Part shown: piece by piece, positions 1 to 8,770 of the stretch
Position numbering within the stretch: the stretch's first letter is position 1
Layout of the letters: each line of letters opens with the position of its first letter
DNA from: an uncultured Alphaproteobacteria bacterium
GTDB lineage: Bacteria > Pseudomonadota > Alphaproteobacteria > Caulobacterales > Aquidulcibacteraceae
Assembly: GCA_902826245.1 (NCBI GenBank)
Contig: CADEEA010000018.1
Coordinates: 4,945-50,358 of the forward strand
Length of the DNA: 45,414 nucleotides
Direction of reading: 5' to 3'
Notes under the pieces: generated by a model
The model's database searches: none
What the model was told of the DNA's origin: nothing
The model's input: the letters and a program-made list of their open reading frames with translations, nothing else
Position numbers and translations under genes: made by a program

Positions 1-21
1 TAGGTTAAGAAGGAGCGCTAA

Positions 22-591
22 ATGCAGACCGCAACCACGCCGAACAGCTTTCGCCCTGGCGATCACATTGTCTACCCGGCGCACGGCGTCGGACGCGTCA
101 TGGGTGTCGAGAAGCAATCGGTCGCCGGGCTGGATTTGGACGTGTTTGTGATCTCCTTCGAGCAAGACAAGATGACGCTGCGGGTGCCGACCGCCAAGGC
201 CAAGGCCAGCGGCATGCGCGCGCTCGCGTCGGCGGATGTCGTCACCCAGGCGATGAAGACGCTGCAGGGCCGCGCCCGCATCAAGCGCACGATGTGGAGC
301 CGCCGCGCTCAGGAATACGAGACCAAGATCAATTCCGGCGACCTGGTCCAGATCGCCGAAGTGGTCCGCGACCTCTACCGCGCCAGCGACCAGCCGGAGC
401 AATCCTATTCCGAGCGCCAATTGTTCGAAAGCGCGCTCGATCGCATGGCGCGGGAATTGGCCGCAGTTGAGAAGGTCGATCGCGACGAAGCGGTGCAGAA
501 GGTCTCGGCCTCGCTGGCGCTGAAGCGCGCACGCGCGGTCGCCGCAGCAGCAGCTGAAGAAGCCGCGGCTGAGGACGCCGAAGCGGCGTAA
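22..591 (+). CDS. carD: CarD family transcriptional regulator
   Basis: A 189-residue protein. Residues about 9-65 form the CarD/TRCF RNA-polymerase-interacting domain, seen as the opening FRPGDHIVYPAHGVGRV followed by a beta-rich stretch. Residues about 70-165 are a helical, basic region of the kind that contacts promoter DNA, and the last 25 residues are an Ala/Glu-rich tail. CarD-family proteins bind the RNA polymerase beta subunit and stabilise open promoter complexes, notably at rRNA promoters. The start is supported by AGGAG at 11-15, six bases before the ATG. The upstream gene is outside the window, and a hairpin with a T-run follows at 618-648. The family call is firm. The specific targets in this organism are not visible. 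Confidence 0.93.
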   Translation: MQTATTPNSFRPGDHIVYPAHGVGRVMGVEKQSVAGLDLDVFVISFEQDKMTLRVPTAKAKASGMRALASADVVTQAMKTLQGRARIKRTMWSRRAQEYETKINSGDLVQIAEVVRDLYRASDQPEQSYSERQLFESALDRMARELAAVEKVDRDEAVQKVSASLALKRARAVAAAAAEEAAAEDAEAA

Positions 592-617
592 TTGCTTAAC
601 GCTTGTACAATTCTGGA

Positions 618-648
618 GGGGCCGGGTTTGCAGAATCCGGTCCCTTTT
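618..648 (+). terminator. Rho-independent terminator after carD
   Basis: GGGGCCGGGTT (618-628) pairs with AATCCGGTCCC (634-644) as an 11-bp stem with two G-T wobbles and a short loop, followed by TTTT at 645-648. It lies 27 bases after the carD stop codon. Confidence 0.75.
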
Positions 649-947
649 GATTCCTGCGTTCGCGGCTTGCTTGAGGCGCCATCCCGCTTTGGCGCCGGCG
701 TCCACCCCATCAAGCTCAGCATGACGCCATTCTTAAGGACGCCATTCTTCGTCAGCCTGAGCCTGTCGAAGGCAGCACTCTGCCAGCGGAACCGATCAGG
801 CGCCATCATGCGCCCAAGCTCACGGGTGCTTTGATTAACTATTCCCTTCCTGGCGTCTGCGTGAACCCTCTTTCAAGGTTCGCCCTCTAGTGTCTGCCGG
901 TTAGCTCTCGCCCCCAAGGCGGCGGCACTCCGGAATGCGCCCAAGAT
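649..947. other. Gene-free spacer with short repeats
   Basis: No convincing gene is seen between the carD terminator and the kinase. The stretch holds GGCGCC at 675-680 and 691-696 (a small hairpin) and two copies of GACGCCATTCTT at 723-734 and 738-749. At 752-773 there is GCCTGAGCCTGTCGAAGGC, which matches by memory a short element scattered between genes in many proteobacterial genomes. The promoter of the downstream kinase is presumably near 850-930, but no clear -35/-10 pair could be picked. Confidence 0.4.
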
Positions 948-2558
948 ATGCCCGACACCGCCACCGCCGATGCTCGGTCACGCCAGATTTGGCTCAGCGT
1001 CGGCGCGCCGATCCTGGGCCTCGTGCTCGCCATACTGGTGGCCGCCTTCTGGTTGTTCTCAGATGTCGCCAGACGCCAGGACCGCGACTTCGTCACCAAT
1101 AGCAGCGCGCTCGTCACCAGCGCCATCGCCGGACGAACGCAAGCGCTCGCCAACACTACGCTCGACTACGCCTATTGGAACGACGCCTACAACGCGATCA
1201 GCGTGAGGTGGAATCAGGCTTGGCTCGGCGCCAATTACTATTCCTCGGTCGCCGACGGCATGATCGTGTTCGGCGGCGGGCGCGTTCGCTATGCGTGGTT
1301 CAGCGACACGCCGGAGCAGCAATCGAACGCGATCGCTGAGGCGGTCCGGGGCGCCGCGACAGATCAGGAATTGCTGGCCGCAGCTTCAACAAGCGAGACC
1401 CGCGCCATCAACCGGTTCGTCGTCGTCGAAAATCACCTCGTCGGCGTGTCGATCGCGCCGATCTCGCTTGAATCCGAAACGCGACGCAGGGCGCCGCGTG
1501 CTACGCAGGATTACGTCGCAGGCGTCGAAATTCTCACGCCCGAGGAAATCACCGAGCGCGGCCAGGCGCTTGGATTGCGCGATATGGATTTCCGTAAGAG
1601 TTTCACATCCGATCCCTCGCTGGTCTCTCGCCCGGTCCTCGGCCCCGAAGACCGGGTGATCGGTCACCTGGCGTGGCGCAACGAACGCCCCGGCAGCGCC
1701 GACTTCGCCGGGCGCTTCTGGCCGATCGTCATCGGCCTGCTCTTGATCGGCGGCTTCGCCATCTTCGTTGCGCGTCGCATGGTCGCCAGACAGGTCGCGC
1801 TGTTGGCGCACGCAGAAGCAGCGCTCGAATCCAGCCGAGCGAAGTCCGAGTTCATCGCCACCATGAGCCACGAACTTCGCACACCTTTGAACGCCATCAT
1901 CGGCTATGGCGAGCTGATAGGCGAACAAGTGTCGCCGGGCGACGAAAACGAGAAAGACATCCGCGCCGATTCGGGGCGCATCGTCAGATCGGCCCAACAC
2001 CTGCTCGGCCTCATCAACAACATTCTCGATCACGCCCGCCTGGACGCCGGCGCTGGCAAAATCGCGTCTGCGCCGATCGCCGCAAGCCAGATCCTGTCTG
2101 AAGTCGACGACATAATCCGCCCACTCGCCGTCGCGCGCGGCAACGCCCTCTCCTTCACCGCCGAACCCGGCGCCGATTGGGCCCTCGGCGACCCCGCCCG
2201 CTTGCGCCAATGCCTGCTCAATCTGGTCGGTAATGCGATCAAGTTCACCAGCAATGGCGCGGTCACGGTGAGCGCGCGAGCGGAAACCGAGGGCGGCGAA
2301 CACTACATCCTGTTTGAAGTATCTGACACCGGCATTGGCATCTACCCCGAGGCCCAGGAGCGACTTTTCGCCCCCTTCGTCCAAGCCGATTCCTCAGTCG
2401 CACGCCTTTACGGCGGCTCCGGCCTCGGCCTTTCGATTGCGCGCAAAGCGGCGCGCGCCATGGGCGGCGAGATAACATTTTCCAGCACACCCGGCGAAGG
2501 GTCTGTGTTTACATTGCGGATGCCAGCGGCGGCGGCGGCGCTTTTGCAAGCCGCCTGA
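948..2558 (+). CDS. Membrane sensor histidine kinase (CHASE4-type sensor)
   Basis: A 536-residue hybrid-free histidine kinase. Transmembrane segment 1 is at about 13-35, a periplasmic sensor at about 36-257, and transmembrane segment 2 at about 258-278. HisKA follows with SHELRTPLNAIIGYGEL, phospho-acceptor His308, then the HATPase domain with NLVGNAIKFT (N box), DTGIGI (G1) and GSGLGLSI (G2). The sensor carries the DYAYWNDAY pattern near residue 73, typical of CHASE4 domains. The ligand is unknown. All catalytic boxes are intact. No response regulator gene is adjacent, so this is an orphan kinase whose partner is elsewhere. The shore sequence before the ATG is weak (CCGGA), so the start is only likely. 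It converges with the nuclease gene at 2584. Confidence 0.9.
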   Translation: MPDTATADARSRQIWLSVGAPILGLVLAILVAAFWLFSDVARRQDRDFVTNSSALVTSAIAGRTQALANTTLDYAYWNDAYNAISVRWNQAWLGANYYSSVADGMIVFGGGRVRYAWFSDTPEQQSNAIAEAVRGAATDQELLAAASTSETRAINRFVVVENHLVGVSIAPISLESETRRRAPRATQDYVAGVEILTPEEITERGQALGLRDMDFRKSFTSDPSLVSRPVLGPEDRVIGHLAWRNERPGSADFAGRFWPIVIGLLLIGGFAIFVARRMVARQVALLAHAEAALESSRAKSEFIATMSHELRTPLNAIIGYGELIGEQVSPGDENEKDIRADSGRIVRSAQHLLGLINNILDHARLDAGAGKIASAPIAASQILSEVDDIIRPLAVARGNALSFTAEPGADWALGDPARLRQCLLNLVGNAIKFTSNGAVTVSARAETEGGEHYILFEVSDTGIGIYPEAQERLFAPFVQADSSVARLYGGSGLGLSIARKAARAMGGEITFSSTPGEGSVFTLRMPAAAAALLQAA

Positions 2559-2583
2559 GCGAACACAAACTGAGCATCGGACA

Positions 2584-3414
2584 TCACTCCGTCATCGTCT
2601 CGATCTGGCGAGGGTCGTCGATGCATATCTGCGGCTGCTCGCGGAAGACGCCCAACGGACCGCGTACGCGCACGCGTTGTCCGGAATAGGTCTGCAATGG
2701 CTCGCCTTGCCAACCAATGAAGGCCGCGCCGAACACAACAGCGCTGAAGCGCGGCGCTTCACCATCACCTTCGAAATCCAGCGCGGCGCGGCGCTGGTTC
2801 TGGAACACGTTGGCGACGCGGCCCTCGACAATGCGATAAGGCGCGGCGGCGCGCTGGCAATTCTCCGCAAACGCGAGGGCCGACGCCGACGCCTCTTTCG
2901 GGTTCAGCGCGCGGTAGATGCGTTCAGCCCAGAGCCCGCGCTCGCCCTCGCGCGCCTGACTCTCCAGCGCCATCAATTCGCTCGTGCGTGCATGGTTGTC
3001 GCGACGTGGCCGAACGAAGGCCGCCCCGCGCGACACCAATTCGTGCTGCAACCAGAACCAGCGCCCGCCCTCGCTCTGCACGAACACATGCGCGACCGCA
3101 GTTTCCTGTGACGTTTCCTCCGGCGCCGGCTCGCCTTCGCGCGCGCGGCGAACCCAACGTTTGGTTCCGCCATAAGCAAGGCGCACGCGCCTATGCAGGG
3201 TCAACGCTTCCAGTTCGCCCTGAGACTGCGCGGCATATTCCTCCTCCCCACGCGGCGCGTCGATCTCGGCAAGAAACACGCGTAGACCGGAGTCGAGTTC
3301 GAGCGTGTCGCCACCGAAGGCGCGCGTAACCGTCGCCTCTTCGCCTTTTTCAAGGTTGCCGATGTTGGGGCCGCAGGACATTAACATCGCACACGCAAAC
3401 AAGGCTGCCGTCAT
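2584..3414 (-). CDS. Staphylococcal-nuclease-like lipoprotein
   Basis: A 276-residue protein beginning MTAALFACAMLMSC, a lipoprotein signal with lipobox LMSC (Cys14), so the product is probably membrane-anchored in the cell envelope. Residues about 25-165 resemble the SNase fold: GGDTLEL, then RVFLAEIDAPRGEE (the IDAP motif), and later LVSRGAAFVRP and ARTSELMALESQAREGERGLW. The usual DGDT is GGDT here, and activity cannot be judged. The C-terminal 90 residues form a separate beta-rich region. An upstream in-frame extension exists to 3531, but it only translates a palindromic repeat, so 3414 is preferred. That start codon itself lies in the repeat arm. A nuclease role is inferred from the fold; a non-catalytic role is possible. 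Confidence 0.75.
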   Translation of the reverse strand: MTAALFACAMLMSCGPNIGNLEKGEEATVTRAFGGDTLELDSGLRVFLAEIDAPRGEEEYAAQSQGELEALTLHRRVRLAYGGTKRWVRRAREGEPAPEETSQETAVAHVFVQSEGGRWFWLQHELVSRGAAFVRPRRDNHARTSELMALESQAREGERGLWAERIYRALNPKEASASALAFAENCQRAAAPYRIVEGRVANVFQNQRRAALDFEGDGEAPRFSAVVFGAAFIGWQGEPLQTYSGQRVRVRGPLGVFREQPQICIDDPRQIETMTE

Positions 3415-3516
3415 TCCGGACACGCGAAGCGTGATCCGGAACCCAGGGGGTCGTAGGGCGCGGCGCCTGTTGCTCCTGGGTTCCGGGTTCGCACTTCGTG
3501 CGCCCCGGAATGACGG
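3408..3516. repeat. Nested palindromic intergenic element (family A, copy 1)
   Basis: Outer arms CCGTCATTCCGG (3408-3419) and CCGGAATGACGG (3505-3516) are perfect complements. Inner arms CCGGAACCCAGG (3436-3447) and CCTGGGTTCCGG (3475-3486) are also perfect. Small hairpins CACGC-GAA-GCGTG (3421-3433) and GCAC-TTC-GTGC sit between them. Related copies are at 17744-17860, 18635-18759 and 22046-22151. It sits between ggt and the nuclease gene and contains the nuclease start codon. Confidence 0.85.
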
Positions 3517-3542
3517 ACACATTTTGTACATTGTTGAATTTC

Positions 3543-5393
3543 CTAATACGCCCCGGCACTCCCGTCCTTGCGCATTTCGGTCGCCGCTTCGTACACGCCG
3601 TTGGAATTGCGCATGATCGCCTGGTAACCGCCGAAGCTTCCATCTGCCGGACGGACGCGGTGGCCGCGGCGTTCGAGTTCGGCGCGCACTTGCGGCGGCA
3701 CGCCGTTTTCCATGGCGACGAACCCGACGCCATCTGGCGCGTCGCCGGTGGGCTCGGCGCCGCCATAGAAGCGATAGCGCGCGGCGTCGCCCGCGGCCTG
3801 CAGATCTAAGCCGTAATCGACCAGATTGACGATGATCTGCACATGGCCTTGCGGCTGCATGTCCCCACCCATGACGCCGAACGCGAGCCAGGGTGAACCA
3901 TTGCGCAGCGCGAACGCCGGGATGATGGTTTGGAACGGGCGGCGGCCTGGCGTGTATTGGTTCGGGTGGCCGCGCTGCAACGAGAACAGCTCGCCTCGGT
4001 TTTGCAGCATGAAGCCGAGGCCGTCGGGCACGAGCCCCGAGCCCATGCCGCGATAATTGGACTGGATCAGCGACACCATCATGCCGCTGGAGTCTGCCGT
4101 GGTGAGATACGTGGTGTCGCCGTCGATGCGTAGCTCCGCATGCGGCGGGGGCGGCATGGCACGATCGTTGGAGATCATCGCCCGGCGCCGGCTCGTGTAT
4201 TCATCGGTGAGCAGTCGGTTCACATCGAAATGCGTGAACGCCGGGTCGCCGTAGAATTGCGCACGGTCGGCGAAAGCGAGCCGCGTGGCTTCTATTTGCG
4301 TGTGCAGCGAGTCCGCGGAGAGGAAGCCCATTTCCCGCAGATTGAAGCCTTCAAGGATGCGCAGCGTCTGCAGCGCCGCCACGCCTTGCGAGTTCGGCGG
4401 CAGCTCGCACACGCTGACATCGCGATAGGGGACGCACAACGGATCAACCCATTCGCCCTGGTGAGCCGCGAGGTCCTCGTAACGCAACCAGCCGCCGATG
4501 CGGCGCATGTAGGCGTCGATGGTGTGAGCGATCGGGCCTTTGTAGTACGCGTCGCGCCCGTCATGGGCGAGCAGTTCCAACGTGTTGGCGAGATCGGGGT
4601 TGTTGAAGAGGCCATGCCCATCGGGCATACGACCAGCGCTCCGCAAGTCGCGAACAATCGAACTGGGGTCGATCCCGCTTCCTTGCAGCGTTTCGACGCT
4701 GATCTCGTCTTGCGTTCGCCAATACGTTCGGCGTGCGTTGTCGATCTCCTCCAACCGTCCCTCGGCGAACTCCCGTTCAAGTCGCTGCCGGTTGTTCGCC
4801 CAATACATCGCGATGGTCTGCGGGATTGGCGCGCCCTCGCGCGCATAGCGGATCGCGGGGCCCAAGAGTTCCGCCATCGGCGTGCGCCCGAAGCGCTCGT
4901 GCAGCGCGAACCAGCCGTCGACCGTTCCTGGAACGCTGACGCTGGCCGCACCGAAGCTCGGCACGGCGTTAGGATTGCCGCGTTCGCGTGCGACGCGGCG
5001 CATTTCGTTGAAGGAAAGCCCGCGCGGGGAGCGGCCCGAGCCGTTATAGCCATGTAGCCTTCGCGTGACCGGGTCCCAGACGATCACGAATATATCGCCG
5101 CCGATGCCGTTGCCGGTGGGCTCGACCAATCCAAGCATGGCGTTCGCCGCAATCGCGGCGTCAATCGCCGTTCCCCCTGCCCGCAGCACATCGAGCGCGG
5201 TTTGCGTCGCCAGCGGATGCGCCGTCGCTGCCGCACCGTGCGCGCCGAGCACAGGCGAGCGCGTGGCGAAGCTTTCACCCGACACGCGCTCGCCGCGGCC
5301 GAAATTCGGATCGCGCGGCGGCGCGGTTTGCGCGGAGGCGCTGGCGGTCATGAGCGACAGCGCCAAGACTAGGGCGCGAGAAAGATGCTGCAT
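3543..5393 (-). CDS. ggt: Gamma-glutamyltransferase (Ntn hydrolase)
   Basis: A 616-residue precursor. The signal peptide MQHLSRALVLALSLMTASASA sends it to the periplasm. The enzyme cleaves or transfers the gamma-glutamyl group of glutathione and related amides. Family enzymes self-cleave before a catalytic Thr; here that is Thr427 in DTTYLTTAD, which splits a large subunit (residues about 22-426) from a small one (427-616). Downstream, the segment NYRGMGSG and the glycine-rich oxyanion region follow as in the family. The start at 5393 is chosen because GGGAGG (complement of 5400-5405) lies six bases upstream; an in-frame ATG at 5411 abuts a terminator and lacks one. The protease gene lies upstream on the same strand but is separated by a hairpin. 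Confidence 0.95.
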   Translation of the reverse strand: MQHLSRALVLALSLMTASASAQTAPPRDPNFGRGERVSGESFATRSPVLGAHGAAATAHPLATQTALDVLRAGGTAIDAAIAANAMLGLVEPTGNGIGGDIFVIVWDPVTRRLHGYNGSGRSPRGLSFNEMRRVARERGNPNAVPSFGAASVSVPGTVDGWFALHERFGRTPMAELLGPAIRYAREGAPIPQTIAMYWANNRQRLEREFAEGRLEEIDNARRTYWRTQDEISVETLQGSGIDPSSIVRDLRSAGRMPDGHGLFNNPDLANTLELLAHDGRDAYYKGPIAHTIDAYMRRIGGWLRYEDLAAHQGEWVDPLCVPYRDVSVCELPPNSQGVAALQTLRILEGFNLREMGFLSADSLHTQIEATRLAFADRAQFYGDPAFTHFDVNRLLTDEYTSRRRAMISNDRAMPPPPHAELRIDGDTTYLTTADSSGMMVSLIQSNYRGMGSGLVPDGLGFMLQNRGELFSLQRGHPNQYTPGRRPFQTIIPAFALRNGSPWLAFGVMGGDMQPQGHVQIIVNLVDYGLDLQAAGDAARYRFYGGAEPTGDAPDGVGFVAMENGVPPQVRAELERRGHRVRPADGSFGGYQAIMRNSNGVYEAATEMRKDGSAGAY

Positions 5394-5412
5394 CGGCGGC
5401 CTCCCAAACAAG

Positions 5413-5440
5413 AAGGGCGCGGGATGCTTCCCGCGCCCTT
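5413..5440 (-). terminator. Terminator hairpin after the protease gene
   Basis: AAGGGCGCGGGA and TCCCGCGCCCTT form a perfect 12-bp stem with a 4-base loop. On the reverse strand it is followed by CTTGTTT, so it probably ends the protease transcript just before ggt. Confidence 0.75.
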
Positions 5441-5483
5441 CCGTATTACCCGAGACATCGCGAGAACGCGACGCCGCTTTCGA

Positions 5484-8294
5484 TCACGGACCGAACAGGA
5501 AGCTGTCCTGCGTGAGCCGGTTGATGCCCAGCAGCGTAAGCGTGTCGAGGTCGGCCGCTCCGCCGTCTGCGGCGCCCAGATCGATGATCATGCGGCCGGC
5601 AACCACGGCCACGAACGCGTCTGCGTTGTCGAGCGCGCCATTGCCGTTGCTGTCGAGATCGGCCCAGGAAATCCCCGTCCCTGTCAGGTCAAGCGTGTCC
5701 TGACCACGGCGGAAATCGGTGATGGTGTCCGCGCCGCTGCCGCTGTTGAAGACGAAGCCATCCTTGCCGTCGCCGCCAGTGAAGCGATCATTGCCCGAGC
5801 CGCCGATCAGCGTATCGACACCGTCGCCGCCGGACAGCACGTCATTGCCGGCGCCGCCGTTGAGCGTATCCTTGCCATCATCGCCTCTCAGCGTGTCGTT
5901 GCCGGCGCCGCCGATGAGCGTATCGCCGCCGTCGCGACCGCGCAGGCTGTCGTCGCCATTGCCGCCGTCGATTTGGTTGGCGCCGTCATTGCCATCCAGG
6001 ACGTCGTTGTGGCGGCTGCCCTGCAGGTTCTCGATACCGCTATAGGTGTCGCCGGCGGCGTCGCCGGCATTGTCCTCTTCGTCCTGCAGCGAGGCGACGA
6101 CGCCGGAAGCGGCGCCGACATAGCTCGCCGTATCGACGCCAGCGCCGCCGATCAAACGGTCACCGCCTTCGCGGCCGACGAGGATATCGTCGCCGGCATT
6201 GCCACGCAGTGTGTTGGACGAAGCATTGCCGAGCAACTGGTCGTTGCCCGATCCGCCGGTCGCGTCTTCGATCACCACACCCTGCGCGATGGTGTAGCCG
6301 CCCCAGATGTCATCGACGAAGGAGACCACGCCGCCGCCTGTGGGCGTGTAGTCAATAGTCGCGGCCAGCAGGTCAATGTGAGCGTCCCTTGCGCCGTCAT
6401 AACGTATGACATCGATACCGCCCGTGTCCCAGATGGTCTGGTAGAACGTGCCAACTTCGTTAGCGTCCCTGAGCTGATAGACGCTGTTGCCGGTCGCGTA
6501 GGGGTTGATCACGCCATAGCGACGCTGCAGCGCGGCAATGTCGAAGGCGCTAAGCGTTCCATCCCAGCCGTTATCGATCCCGGCTGCCGTGAACGGCGAC
6601 GGGCCGTCCGGATGGGTTTCCCAGGCGGAGTTATAGGACATAACTGTGTAAACGCCTTGGTTGAGGTCATAAATGCCAAGCGAACCCTGCGCCGCAGTGA
6701 CGCCCAGCATGACTTGCGAACCGCCGCCATTGTCGTGAGGGTGGGAGAGGCCATGGCCATGGCCGAACTCGTGCAGGATGGTGGCGAAGTCGAAACCGCC
6801 TTGCAGCAGACTTTGCTGCTGGTCAAAGGTCCAGCCAGCGTTATCGGTGTTGAAAACTGCGATGCCCTGCTGGGTGCCGAAAGTCGGATCCTGCGGGTAC
6901 ATATAGGCGCCATAGGGCTCGTCCGCAGTCGTGACCAACCTAAACGTCGCCTGGTTCACATCGGTGGTGATCTCGTAGTTCACGCCCAGAATTTTTTCGA
7001 ATTCCTCAAGCGCGAGCATCACTTGGCCGATTTCGTAATCGTTCCAGCCGAGCGAAACGAGCGGTGCGTTGGAATCGCCTTGCGTTTCGCCGAAATTTTC
7101 GCCCGCAGCTGCGAAGTACACGTATGCCGTATTCGATGCATCGAACGGCACATTGCTGGCGCGCGCCCAGATGAGCGAATCCAGCGGGTCGAAATCCAGC
7201 GGATCAATCGCCTGCGAGGTGATCGAGTAGCCGCCGGTCCAAGGCTGGTATGAAAACACGTCAAGGAAATATGTGCCGTCTGTCTCGGCGAAGAAGGATA
7301 TTCGCGAACCAAGATCGCCGGCCAGGAAATTGATGTCGTCATTGAGGGTGACGAGATTGCCTTCCGAATCGTAGAGGACGATGAACGTATCGAGTTCGCC
7401 TGGGGGCAGGTCGAGGAAGAATGAGTTGTAGTCGGCGCCGCCGGCAACCTCGATCGTGTAAATCATTCCGGCGGTGGCTTCGATCCTGAACGTGTCGATC
7501 TCTCCCATCGGGAGGCCGATGAGATCGCTATAGAAGCTATCTGGGCCGGCTTCGATGAAGCCGTACTGAGTGGTTCCAACTACGATTGGCGCCGCGCCGC
7601 TGAAGGTATCGGGGACATCAATCGCGGACTGCACCACCGCATCGAGTGTGTACTGGCCCGTTCCCGCGAACGCGCCAACGCCGATAGAATACGTGCCCGA
7701 GTTTGCCGCAGTGTAGGTGAACAGCGAAGCGGTTCCTGCGCCGCCGTCGTCGTCAGCAAGCTCAGGGAAGAACGAATAGCCGCCGCTGACAAAGTCTCCC
7801 GCGGTGTGGTCAAACACGAGAAGGATGGTGTCAGTGAGCGGCGTGGCGCCAGAACCAAAGGCGCTAAAAGTGTAGGTCTGGCCGGCGACCAACGTAATAG
7901 AGTAGAAATCGATCTCGGTTCCAGAAATCGTTCCGTCGAGCAAGATTTCGCCAGGAACCGAAATGGCGCCGGCGAGGTCAGCCGCATTGAACTCAGCTTG
8001 CGGCCTGGCCAGCGTGTTTGCATCCTTGTCGTAACTTATGGCGCTTCCGCACGCCGGGCAGGCGCAGGCGCCAACAAAAAAATGCCCCTCCGTGGCGCTC
8101 GCGCTGAACTCTGGCTTTGCCGCCAGCCCTGCAATTGCGCCGCGAGAAGCTGCTGACGTCGCGCTTGTCGAGCTGCTCGACGCGCTGAAATCCACAAAAC
8201 GATCCACCATGCCTGCGCTCTCTTGGCTCTTGAACGCAGCTTGGAACTTCTCAGTGTCGATCACGTTGGCGCGCCGATCGCGTAGACTACCCAT
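5484..8294 (-). CDS. Secreted serralysin-like RTX metalloprotease
   Basis: A 936-residue protein. Two all-beta PPC-like domains occupy about 95-215 and 225-355, followed by a metzincin catalytic domain with HEFGHGHGLSH. Zinc ligands are His508, His512 and His518, the general base is Glu509, and the Met-turn is VMSY with Met552. RTX-type calcium-binding nonapeptides (GGAGNDTL and similar) fill about 680-850, followed by an ~85-residue C-terminal domain of the serralysin secretion type. There is no Sec signal, consistent with type I secretion; the exporter is not in the window. The extreme N-terminus has the unusual cysteine cluster CACPAC near residue 78. AGGGGAG precedes the start by a few bases. 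Divergent to the lipoprotein gene at 8390. Substrate unknown; protease assignment is firm. Confidence 0.92.
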   Translation of the reverse strand: MGSLRDRRANVIDTEKFQAAFKSQESAGMVDRFVDFSASSSSTSATSAASRGAIAGLAAKPEFSASATEGHFFVGACACPACGSAISYDKDANTLARPQAEFNAADLAGAISVPGEILLDGTISGTEIDFYSITLVAGQTYTFSAFGSGATPLTDTILLVFDHTAGDFVSGGYSFFPELADDDGGAGTASLFTYTAANSGTYSIGVGAFAGTGQYTLDAVVQSAIDVPDTFSGAAPIVVGTTQYGFIEAGPDSFYSDLIGLPMGEIDTFRIEATAGMIYTIEVAGGADYNSFFLDLPPGELDTFIVLYDSEGNLVTLNDDINFLAGDLGSRISFFAETDGTYFLDVFSYQPWTGGYSITSQAIDPLDFDPLDSLIWARASNVPFDASNTAYVYFAAAGENFGETQGDSNAPLVSLGWNDYEIGQVMLALEEFEKILGVNYEITTDVNQATFRLVTTADEPYGAYMYPQDPTFGTQQGIAVFNTDNAGWTFDQQQSLLQGGFDFATILHEFGHGHGLSHPHDNGGGSQVMLGVTAAQGSLGIYDLNQGVYTVMSYNSAWETHPDGPSPFTAAGIDNGWDGTLSAFDIAALQRRYGVINPYATGNSVYQLRDANEVGTFYQTIWDTGGIDVIRYDGARDAHIDLLAATIDYTPTGGGVVSFVDDIWGGYTIAQGVVIEDATGGSGNDQLLGNASSNTLRGNAGDDILVGREGGDRLIGGAGVDTASYVGAASGVVASLQDEEDNAGDAAGDTYSGIENLQGSRHNDVLDGNDGANQIDGGNGDDSLRGRDGGDTLIGGAGNDTLRGDDGKDTLNGGAGNDVLSGGDGVDTLIGGSGNDRFTGGDGKDGFVFNSGSGADTITDFRRGQDTLDLTGTGISWADLDSNGNGALDNADAFVAVVAGRMIIDLGAADGGAADLDTLTLLGINRLTQDSFLFGP

Positions 8295-8389
8295 GGAAAA
8301 CTCCCCTGATGCAGGGATCGCTTGTGCGATCCCCTATTCCGGCATATCGCATGCAGCGCCGCGAAGTAAACACTAACGTGATTTGACGC

Positions 8390-8752
8390 ATGAATTCGAA
8401 GTCATATCCGCATGCGGCTTTGATTGCGGCCGCAGCACTCGCCGCTTGCGCAGCATCAACGCAGGAGGCGTCAAGCGTGAGCAGTCCCAGCGAAAATGCT
8501 GCGCCAGCGAACAATACAGGCGGCGCGCCGCCCGAGGACTGCGTCGCCAATCTCCCATACGCACGTGGCGCGGTGTTCTGTAGCCTCGACGAGTATCTCG
8601 CCCATTTGGAGATTCAAGGCGCGATCGACCTGCCTTGGTGGCGGCAGGTGCGTCCGGGAGTTTACGAACGAGTTGTCCGGATGACGCCGCAGCCAGAACG
8701 GGAATTCGCGACGCGCGAAGAACTGATGCGCCTGTACGGTTTTCGCCGCTAA
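8390..8752 (+). CDS. Small putative lipoprotein, unknown function
   Basis: A 120-residue protein beginning with a short lysine-containing n-region and a hydrophobic stretch ending in the lipobox LAAC (Cys20), so it is probably lipid-anchored in the envelope. A Ser/Ala/Pro/Asn-rich linker follows to about residue 48, then a compact region with two cysteines (ECxxN...FC) that could form a disulfide, and a charged C-terminus ending YGFRR. I do not recognise the family. It is divergent from the protease gene and 18 bases upstream of the glutathione transferase gene, so it may be co-transcribed with the latter. The ribosome binding site is weak; the start is chosen because it gives the complete signal peptide. 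Confidence 0.65.
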   Translation: MNSKSYPHAALIAAAALAACAASTQEASSVSSPSENAAPANNTGGAPPEDCVANLPYARGAVFCSLDEYLAHLEIQGAIDLPWWRQVRPGVYERVVRMTPQPEREFATREELMRLYGFRR

Positions 8753-8770
8753 ATTGAGAGAGCCTGACTC

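Noticed and set aside
5750..6250. Short repeated units as a possible CRISPR or minisatellite
   Set aside because: They encode RTX nonapeptides in frame within the protease.
5385..7253. 622-codon forward frame across the protease gene
   Set aside because: Antisense to the RTX repeat region; the regular Val/Ala pattern mirrors the Gly-Asp repeats.
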